From Caprimulgus europaeus (taxonomy: Eukaryota > Chordata > Aves > Caprimulgiformes > Caprimulgidae), in assembly GCA_907165065.1 (NCBI GenBank), contig OU015524.1, positions 42,351,295 through 42,415,294 on the forward strand: a stretch of DNA of 64,000 nucleotides, written 5' to 3'. Below the pieces are notes generated by a model. The model saw only the letters and a list, made by a program, of their open reading frames with translations, was not told the origin of the DNA and searched no databases. Made by a program: the position numbers and the translations under genes. Below are positions 1 to 64,000 of this stretch, one piece after another; position 1 is the stretch's first letter; each line of letters opens with the position of its first letter.

Positions 1-3000
1 ATAGATGCCCTGCAATAACATAGCAGGAGCACATCCACCTAGTCTGTCAACTAGACAGGCAGGAGTCACTTGAACATGGTAAAAGTACCTAGGGAGGTAA
101 GAAAAGTGTTACAAAAGGATCGTCCACCTAGAGGGGTAATCTGTAACAAGATCAACCACTTCATTGAGTGCCACAGTGGTCTGGGAATGAAGGAAAATCA
201 CCACATTCAAAGTTTGGCAATTTAAAATTTGCCACCTCTTCTGGTAGCACTGAAACACATTTTTAACAATATAAACAGTAACCCAATATGAAATTATACC
301 ATGTAACTGAAGTGTGGTAACCATACCCTTGGAATTCTCAGATTGGTGTAGGTAGATTCATAATCTTGTCTTCAAATAGTATCCAAAGTTCATTTTTTAG
401 TCTTAACCTTTTCAATAACAGAAGTTAAAATACTTTGAAAATGTAAACATTCAATAATAAATGAATGCTATCAATTAGACCCAGCTGCAACAGAAATTCC
501 TTCAATTACAGCACCATCTGAGTGCTAATTATCAAACATATTTCGTTCTAAGGGCAAATTCCCTCTATTTCAGAAAAAAAACCACACATGAACGTACAAT
601 GTCTATTTGGACTGATCCACTTTTAGATTGTCTACATTAAAGACAACCGGACCTTTTCTAATTTTCTTGGAGTTGCTCAAGGCAGTAAAGCGGGAAGTTT
701 TCAAATTTAATACAAATATCACAAACAGTATAATATGCAGAGTTTATGATAAAGATGAGTGAAAATTCTTTCTCAATGACTAAGAAATGAAAGGAAGCAT
801 ATCTTTTTGGGACAACATGTTGACTCCTCTAATGTCACAGTGTAGAATACTAGAATAAAATGCACGCCCTTAAAAAAAACAGTCAAAATCTGGTTCCAAA
901 AGTCTTCACTTGGAGGATATTAGATTACTAACTTGCCCTATTCTATTTTTTATTGCCTATGCTTTAATGCCTTTAAAATTTTAGGACTAGTTAGTCCCAT
1001 CTCAATTATATTTAAGAGTGAAAAACTAATCTAATCTTAATTTATGCATTAAAGAGACAGCTGAAGCATTTGCATTGTATTATTCACTCAGCTCCTGTGA
1101 TAACTCACTTCTGACATGGTCTGCTCTCAGACACGTTTATACTTGGACAAATCTTAATTTTCTTTCTTTTGCTTCAGTGAAAATCAGGAACTGAATCAAT
1201 TTCCAATCTACCCTGTAAAATCAACTGACAATTGCTTTTTATATATTTAATGCCTTTATTCTGTTTTCATAACATTTTTAGTTCAAGGATAAGAAAAAAG
1301 TGAAAATAGGAATTTTATTGACAATAGTTTATGGCATCAAATCTTTATTGCAACACATTCAAGAAAAGAGCTGCAGGAGATGTACCTAACAACTTAAATG
1401 TTGAAAGTGAACTTAATTTTGGTGTGATTGACAGAGCATGGTGTTTCTTCCTCACAAACACACTACCTTATAAAATTAATTAATTATTTTAGGTGAATAT
1501 GCACAGCCAGGTATTCTAATTTAAAAGCTGTAATATAATTCAGTATTTCTTGTTATTGCAGATCTACTACTGTAAGTTAAAACAGTGAATATCATCACTC
1601 CAATCAAGCCATAAAAATCTTAAAATCCTGCAAGCAAGAAGCCCACATAAAATCACAAAAGCACATTTACAGACTAAAAGCTAAGCCTACTGTGCCTCTT
1701 GAGGTAACTAAAGCAGAGCATAATTAGCATCTTGTATAACTGACTCCTCAAAACCAGAAAAAAATCTCAGTTATAAATCAGTTTTGGAGGCAACATAGAA
1801 GTTATGTTACCAGAATATATGGGGAAGAAGTTCAAGTGGCCTAGTTCCTAGAAGGAAATGAGCTTTGTAAAAATTAGTACCGTCAGAATTTTTGCAGCAT
1901 GTCATGAGGTTTATTATGCAGTACAACTACAATGTCAGATTACTTTTTAGTTTACAAAATTCATCTCATACCTTACTACAATATCATAAACATAAACATT
2001 CAGGTTTTAATTTTAAAATTATTTTATTTTTATTTTTACTTTGAGATCAATTTTTTAAAATACAGATACAACAGAATCCATGTAACACAGCATTTTTAGA
2101 GCTGTTGTAATAAATTTCATATTGAACATCTACAAGTTGAGTGCAAAATTTTGAATTATTTCTGAAAACCCTAGCCCTGAGAGTTTCAGGTGTAAAATTA
2201 GACCTCTTAGGAAATAATTTCACTGTGAACAAATGGGAAAACACATTGAAACTAAGAAGGTTGCAGTGAAATCCCACACAACTTCATAACTGTGAGAACA
2301 TTCTCCTTAGAATGTGCCCTCACACCAAAGGTGGACTGTAGTGGAAGAAAGATGTAGCCTGTGATTTTGCCAATTTTTAGTAAGAATGTTGGGTCGAGTT
2401 TTTTTTTTAATCCATTGAAAACTTAAAAATACAATGTATTTGGTTGGTAGAGTAGTTTTACGAAGAAGTGATAGCTTCTAAGGAAACAGAAGCTAGGATC
2501 ACCATTTTAGTGTGAAGTACAGTATAGCTCAGTATATCTTCATTTATTTTCCTACTGAGCAACACAGAGACTAATTGCATCTCACAGACAATAAGGGGTT
2601 AATGGTGGTTCAAGAGGAAAATAAAACATTAGGTAGTGTCACAGAAAATAAGTAAGCTAGCTTAAAGGATTTGTGTCTAAAGTGAGACAGAGTTCCCAAA
2701 TTCTCAAATCGTACGCATTTCAGGCATGCTTTGTTGTTAACTTCAAAGAGAAGTTCAGGAGTGAGTGGTGATTAAAAAGGAAATGTGTATGTATGGAGGT
2801 AGCTCTGTTATATGCAAACATACAGGTATTTTCTGAATACTCATCTATTACATATATTCAAGTAGAATACATGAACTTCCCTGCATTAACACTACAGTCC
2901 TTCAAGATAACACAAATTATAATAACAGTTCCATATGGTTATTATTACAGTCAGTTTGATGCAAATTCTGAAAAACATGGAGACTTACGGAGAGTTCCAA

Positions 3001-3010
3001 AGAGAGGAGA

Positions 3011-3400
3011 GGGAAGGGAAGGGAAGGGAAGGGAAGGGAAGGGAAGGGAAGGGAAGGGAAGGGAAGGGAAGGGAAGGGAAGGGAAGGGAAGGGAAGGGAA
3101 GGGAAGGGAAGGGAAGGGAAGGGAAGGGAAGGGAACGGAAGGGAAGGGAAGGGAAGGGAAGGGAAGGGAAGGGAAGGGAAGGGAAGGGAAGGGAAGGGAA
3201 GGGAAGGGAAGGGAAGGGAAGGGAAGGGAAGGGAAGGGAAGGGAAGGGAAGGGAAGGGAAGGGAAGGGAAGGGAAGGGAAGGGAAGGGAAGGGAAGGGAA
3301 GGGAAGGGAAGGGAAGGGAAGGGAAGGGAAGGGAAGGGAAGGGAAGGGAAGGGAAGGGAAGGGAAGGGAAGGGAAGGGAAGGGAAGGGAAGGGAAGGGAA
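3011..3400 (+). repeat. Pentanucleotide microsatellite (GGGAA)78 = AAGGG class
   Basis: An array of 78 tandem copies of GGGAA spans 390 bp with a single visible interruption, a C for G at 3136. It is preceded by an impure purine run from about 3001. On the RYR2 sense strand it reads (TTCCC)n, a long pyrimidine tract in intron 17. All three long repetitive open frames over it (Gly-Arg-Glu-Gly-Lys repeats on plus, Pro-Ser-Leu-Pro-Phe repeats on minus) arise because a 5-nt unit has no stop codon in any frame; they are not genes. Long, pure arrays of this kind are usually length-polymorphic and prone to triplex or G-quadruplex folding. Confidence 0.98.
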
Positions 3401-3586
3401 GGTACTACCATTAGAGAAAAAGCAACTTAAGACAATCGAAACTGTACAACGGCTGTTTCACTGAATGGTTTGTTTGCCTGAATTAAAAGATAGCATTACA
3501 ACCAATTGGCCAAGGAAAAGGAAAGACTGTCAGAACTAAAGGTAAAGCTACAACTGAAATCAAAATGCAAAAATGTTACAAATATA

Positions 3587-3618
3587 AATCTCACTAATTT
3601 GTGAGATTTAGTGAGATT
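3587..3618. repeat. Perfect inverted repeat, 11-bp arms, 10-nt loop
   Basis: The arm AATCTCACTAA at 3587-3597 is matched by TTAGTGAGATT at 3608-3618. A further TGAGATT copy lies in the loop side, suggesting that local duplication created it. It lies 116 bp past the donor of exon 17 in the gene direction. No function can be assigned. Confidence 0.85.
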
Positions 3619-3733
3619 CACTAAACTCTCTCATAGGAAGAACATCATGATAATTAGACTGAAGAAGTATATTACCAATGTTAAAGAATGAAAAACTGGT
3701 CAAATAAGAAAGCTAAAATTGTAAAAAGCATAC

Positions 3734-58730
<54,997 letters not shown>

Positions 58731-61700
58731 CTGTAGAGCCATGAGAAGAGGAAAAAAAGAGAAAATGTGAAATGAATATTTGCTTTCAGGTGCTTGAAAA
58801 TGGGATTTGTTTTCCCTGAAAAAGTGAGTGGGATACACAGAACTGCAAACCACATTTAAAAGGAACATTTATCATAGTAATTAGCATAAACATAGCTCGT
58901 GCTAGAAAGCAAAACAGCTGCTCAGAACAAGGCTTCATCATTTTTTTATGCAGTAGTTTTCTCAGATTTTTTTTTTTTTTACCTCAAATAATATAGTGCA
59001 TTAAATACTCATTGCTTAAAGATAAAACACAGTCCAGGTAAAACAGGAGCCATGCCTGATCATCTTAAACAACTTGCTCTGCAGACAGTTTGCAACTATG
59101 CAAAACGTGAGCTGTAAAGTCCTGCTTTCAAAGTTCACTGCTGGAGAGCAACACTACTATTGTAGTAATGTCTCATATGTAAATGCACAATAAATTAAGA
59201 AAATTAAAACATTAACATTTCATGCACTGGTTAAAAAAGATAGTGCCACATGACTGTTGTCAGAAGATTAAAGAAATGTTTAGGTTAATTTTCATGGAAG
59301 TGCTCAAGAATAGGAAAGTGGTACATTATGTTACATGCAGTGACCTGGTTTTCTTTGTGATAGTCTATGGCCACCTTTCCCTCTTTTGACCTCATCAGTT
59401 CACACTTTGATATCACAAAGTTTGAAGCTGAGGACTGAAGTTTGGCAGCAAACCTCTATCCCACATCAAAAAAGTCTAACTGGAAAGCTTCCAAGCAAGA
59501 CTGGGTGATTTCATTTCATACATGCTTTTAAACAGAAGTATCTGTTCTCAAAAGATGTACAAGATGTTCTAGCTAAAAAAAAAAAAAAAAGAAAAAAAAA
59601 GTATAATCTAATTATCTCAATATGTTCACAGACTTCTCTACTTAAAAGCCTTCTAAGTCTATTTGCTATACACCCTGTCCACCATCCTCATGAAGCAAGG
59701 ATTTTAAATACAGTATGATCATTTTGGCTTTATTATTCACCCAATTTCTTGTTTCCCCAATATTTTGTTTGCTTTTAACTAACCAGAGGTCTTTGCTGAG
59801 CTGTTTGCAGTGGGGTGTGTGTGTAAATTCATTAATATAGAAACAAGTTAATGATATGATTATTATAATATAACCTTTCCTATATTTGTCAATACTAAAT
59901 TTCATTTGCCATCATGCTGTCAGTTTATCGAGGAGATTAGATCCATCAAAGACCTCAGACTCTTCCAGGTGTCATTTATCTATGAAGTTTTATTCTAAGA
60001 ACTACACAATGCTACTGCTTTTTCCATATTACAAGTACACTAAATAACATTCCTTTTATGAAACCTTCTGGTTCTCCTTTCAATAATTTATTTTAACTGC
60101 TTGATTGTAATTTCTTACCTAGCTTCAAATTAAAGTGAACAGTTTATCTCTTCCCTTGATTACTAAGGGAAGCTTCTCATGCTGAATTTTTTGGAAGACC
60201 AGATTTAACAATTCATTCTCTTCAGCTGACATATTATATGAACTGTAACAAATGAGAGAGAAACAACTGTCATCTGTTTGCATCTGTCATACTGTGTTCT
60301 TTAGAGTTTCTCTGGTTCCTTAATAATTTTGAAGATGATTTACATGTCATTCTTCGAGACAGAAAGTGCCATGAACAGTCCCCCTTCAAGCTAGAAAACC
60401 TGAAAGACAGCAGTGGGCGAGGGAAGTCTGAACACACACATCCACCTACTGCTTCAGAACACCAGAGGAAGAAATACTCGGAAACTTATTTGTTGTAAAA
60501 ATGCTTTCTCTTCATGGCAAACAGTTAAATGCACATGATGTCCACAAATGGCAAAAGAATGGCCCTGTGAAACTTCTCAAGCCTGAGAAGTTACCTGACA
60601 TGAATTGTGACGGCCTCAGCTGCCCAGTTACTGGCAAATGGATGGGGCAGAGGGTTCAGAGCACTCCAATCACACTCTTTTGCAAGAATGTTCTCCAAGA
60701 TTTGTAGACTAAATTCTTTCTCTGCTAAAGGACAACATTAACTTTCAGCTTTGGGGAAAAAAGAAAAAAAAATAAAAAACATCACACAAAAAAAAAAAAA
60801 CAAACCTTGAAGCAAAACAACAGAAATTATACACTTCAGGTACGCAACAAGCTATTACACAAGAAATTGGTCCAACTCATCCTCTGTAGAGGGAAGAACT
60901 TTCTGCTCCTTCACACTTACTCTCTTTGTCTCAGAATGACAGTGCACATGAGTTTCTGAACTAACATTAGCAATTCAGAATGTATATTTGAAAATTAAAA
61001 AGACAGAATTTTCAAGTTACCGGTCTGTTCTTAATGTCATTCTAACATCAATTCTCTTGAATGGTATTGTTTGCCAAACACTAACACTGAAGTATTAAAG
61101 TGTTAAAAAGACAGATTGATACAGTCACAAATAATTGTGCACTTCAACACTAACTCAGCTAAAAGTAAAAGAAGAGATCAAATTGTGATGATGTTATTTT
61201 AGTCATAGAAAAAGCTTCTACTCCACCAATGGAGCTGCACTGATGATAGCAGAGCTTGGTCATGTATACATTTGAAATGTGACATTCTACACACCCTAAC
61301 AAACCATATAGATGTATCCAATATCTAGTATGAAACACTATTAAAAACAAGCTCAGTCTTAAGAGTTACTAAGAATGTGATTTACCTGCACTATGTTGAT
61401 TTCAGCTAGTTGTGTAGACTTACTTTACAATCAAGGAAGAGACAGTCATTCCTAGAATGCAATTCATGTGATTTATTAACTTGACATTTTCTGTAGGATG
61501 GGTCCAACTACGCACTAGAAGCGTTTGATTCTCTGTCTACAGTTAGGAGTCTAAATAACTTGCTAACCCTACACTGTCTACAGCGTAAATGCCTAAAGTG
61601 CTTTCAATATCTGAAGAGCTGAGTAATCATGAAGTACAGAACCACTATATTGTATCAGATGCTGAAATTTAAGAATCCACTGAAGGTTCTCCATTGAGCA

Positions 61701-64000
61701 TTCAGAAGCCAGAAGCAAGGTGATAACTCGATTTCTGATGTACTTCTGGACTACAAATAAGTGTCTCTCTTAAATGCTATCTGACTGAAATCAATGCAAA
61801 TTTAATGACTAAATGCATCAAAGATAATTTCACCTTTAAAATTCACTTGTTCAAGAAATTAGAATGTGCTGTTAGTTTTAAATGCACCTATTTCTCTAGA
61901 TTTCAATATTCCCAAAAGTTATCCTGAGAGGTAGGATTGGTAATTGAATGTAATCAGTAACTCTTGTTGGTTACAGGAATGTAATACTGGATAATCACAG
62001 TACACTGACTTAAGTCTTCAGGTCAATATACTATCTGATCTTTTGGGGACAAATGCCTATGTGATTGTTTAGTGTCACACAACTATTGTCCTTATGGAGG
62101 AACTAAACTCAGCATTCAGCAGACATATTACCTGTATGACTTGGAATGTGACTTCTGGAGGGCTTGAGTGGGGAACAACATTTGCAGGATTTCAAATTAC
62201 CAGCTTTGAGGCACATAACACCCATCATTCTACCCATCACCCTAATTGTTCTCTCTCTAAATACATAAATAAATAAATGAAATTTAAAACCTATTGAAGC
62301 TTTACCTGAGGACACTAAGGATGTGCTGTTAATGTAAATATTTACAGTTGTTTGTGGTTATCACATTATTTATCTCTTTGGACAGCTTTTGGGTAGCATC
62401 ACTTACTATGATTATACAAATACCTTCTAACATCATAATCTCACTTAATTCTTGGGCTCTCTGGGTAGATGAAAAGAGCAAAATAGTAATCCTATTTTAT
62501 TTGGAATTTTTGATAGCAAAATTGCCAAGATTAATTTTTAAAGCCTTTTAATTTAGAGATTATCTCCTGACCATATCTTTCATACTATTCTTGTAGTATT
62601 GTACTTGCTTACAGAGAAATACCAGTTCTTTACACTAAACTAATCAAGTATTTAAAACAAGTGAAAGTAAACAGTTTGCTGCAATTCACAGTAATTACTA
62701 CTGATACACTGAAAACAGCTTAAAGTTCTCAGATCTATAATAAGGACCAAAGGAGAAATATCAAAGGAATCTTACTACGCAGTTGGAAATGCCATTATTC
62801 TATAAGTTCAGTTAGATTTGCACAGAGATTTCTTCAATTTCTTCTACAATTGTATTACTTTCTCTTGATGATGTGAATTAGACTTGGGCTGCAATTAGCA
62901 TCCACTACAATTATGCAGTACACTAAGGATGTAACTACAGCCATAGGTATGGCATTTTAAGCATAGCATTCCATAGTCATTCTGTTTCAATATACCTGTG
63001 TGTTTTAACATCATACAGTGCTACCTCCTCCCATTTCCTCTCAAGATCTGTATGAGAATAACTGAGTGATCCTACATTAACACTGCTAATATTACTTCTA
63101 CAATGAGTCACCCTTGCAGTGTATGTTATATCTAAAATTTGAATGCAAATTCTTTAAACTCAGGGATTAGTATGACAAAAAAATCTAAAAAAATAAAATA
63201 AATCAAGTCCTTAGATAATTCATTTAATGATCGACAATCACACTGATTGTAAAGCATGGATGGGCAATTAATTACTTTAATGGTACTGAAGACATATTAC
63301 TGCAACCATGCGTCTTGATGAAGTTTTGTTTTGTGGCTCACTCCAAACTCTACAGCATCCCTAGCTTGTTTCCTCTTGTCAAAAACCACTTGTTCTTGCT
63401 GTATTTACCCAGTCCATACTATCCTCAAAGTCAGAATTCATTCACTTCTTCTCAACCTATAAGTCTCTGTAATGAAAGCAATTATTTTGAGAAGAGTCCA
63501 AAGTGTGTTTCCTTACTCTGCAAGCTCCTTTTCTCCAAATAAATTGAAAATTAGCTTTACTAGTGGCATAAAACAGCTAACACAATAACTACTTGAGGGA
63601 AAGAGAAAAAGATTAACCATTACCTGCAGCAGAAGAGGCTCCTCCGTCTATTTAAAAGTTACAATCATACAATATTACAGTTAACATAGCTTTGCCACTA
63701 GCCAGTATAAGGATGAAAATCCTTATCCCTTGCACTCTAAATTTAAGAACCAATACATTTGTTTTTCCTTCAGGTAAAAAGCTCTTCATATTAATCTGTC
63801 TTGAAAACATTCATCTTGATGGCTCCTAATGCAAATTTTTCAAAATAAATCACCAAACATATGTAGGCAAATGTGTAAAAAAGGCTGGGGTTTTGGAAAC
63901 CACAGATGCCCTAGAAAATTCCCACTCCTTACAGTGAATTCTGTTACAGTGTGAAGCATTTGTTTTGAAAGTCAAGACACACATTCAGGTGCTTTTACAA
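58731..64000 (-). other. RYR2: RYR2 intron 4, partial (at least 5270 bp)
   Basis: Non-coding sequence upstream of the micro-exon 5. I searched the minus strand for the 21-nt human exon 4 peptide QVDVEKW with splice sites and found none, so exon 4 probably lies beyond the window edge. It holds an A-rich run at 59575-59600, A-rich patches at about 60763-60800, and a speculative 24-nt micro-exon candidate at 63624-63647. No transposon was recognised. Confidence 0.75.
59575..59600. repeat. Poly-A with one G interruption (26 nt)
   Basis: A runs of 16 and 9 with a single G at 59591. A simple repeat within intron 4. Confidence 0.88.

Larger units (their letters stand above)
1..3733 (-). other. RYR2: RYR2 intron 17, partial (at least 3733 bp)
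   Basis: This is AT-rich non-coding sequence downstream of exon 17. Its one remarkable content is the (GGGAA) array at 3011-3400. Just before exon 17 in plus coordinates there is a perfect 11-bp inverted repeat at 3587-3618. Open frames of 60-80 codons are chance, and no transposon or exon 18 was recognised. Confidence 0.85.

Noticed and set aside
2793..3464. Long open frames coding Gly-Arg-Glu-Gly-Lys or Pro-Ser-Leu-Pro-Phe repeats
   Set aside because: They are translations of the (GGGAA) array, which has no stop codon in any frame; the same array is open on both strands. No promoter, splice or coding evidence exists.
1..3733. RYR2 exon 18 (expected peptide starting ILEVLHCVL)
   Set aside because: Read in all minus-strand frames without a match; it must lie beyond the left edge.
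63030..63053. Minus-strand segment reading DLERKW, loosely like exon 4 VDVEKW
   Set aside because: The splice sites around it do not give a length divisible by three and no GT follows the TGG codon.

Overview
The window is a stretch of a bird genome. It holds the 5' part of the cardiac ryanodine receptor gene RYR2, entirely on the minus strand, and I see no second host gene. The evidence for a bird is the CR1 LINE fragments that end in the CR1-type ATTCTRTG octamer tail, avian-type ERV LTRs, and a low repeat load. The LTR at 20517-21658 looks like a family of neoavian (non-galliform) birds, but that finer placement is from memory and weak. The sequence is AT-rich and intronic, with spliced exons and no bacterial-type genes.

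Gene layout, from the 5' side of the gene (high coordinates) to the 3' side (low coordinates). Thirteen coding exons were found, with canonical GT-AG splice sites and compatible phases throughout. In human numbering they are exon 5 (58716-58730, a 15-nt micro-exon), 6 (49054-49128), 7 (48236-48314), 8 (46985-47097), 9 (33145-33244), 10 (30791-30887), 11 (20119-20193), 12 (16638-16794), 13 (13424-13588), 14 (12632-12753), 15 (9467-9650), 16 (8621-8756) and 17 (3734-3829). Joined, they give 1414 nt, an unbroken reading frame for residues 99-569 plus the first base of codon 570. This covers most of the N-terminal cytoplasmic region: two MIR/beta-trefoil domains and the following alpha-helical domain. 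Exons 1-4 lie upstream (beyond 64000, or not recognised) and exon 18 onward lies beyond position 1.

Intronic content. The large introns hold the transposable elements, and every one I can orient lies on the plus strand, antisense to RYR2. Intron 10 holds a solo ERV LTR with a 5-bp target-site duplication (20517-21658), a second, older ERV LTR (22714-23305) and a 5'-truncated CR1 (27459-28865). Intron 8 holds a longer CR1 (36815-39110) with a decayed reverse transcriptase. Intron 17 holds a striking (GGGAA) pentanucleotide array of 78 copies (3011-3400). Smaller items are poly-A/T tracts, short tandem duplications, perfect inverted repeats and a few unexplained GC- or pyrimidine-rich islands.

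No tRNA, rRNA, CRISPR array or other RNA gene was recognised. Most short ORFs are chance frames in introns. The exotic-looking Gly-Arg-Glu-Gly-Lys repeat ORFs are translations of the pentanucleotide array. No previously undescribed biological system is evident. The most notable items are the AAGGG-class expansion, the solo LTR with its internal repeat array, and an unproven 24-nt micro-exon candidate at 63624-63647.
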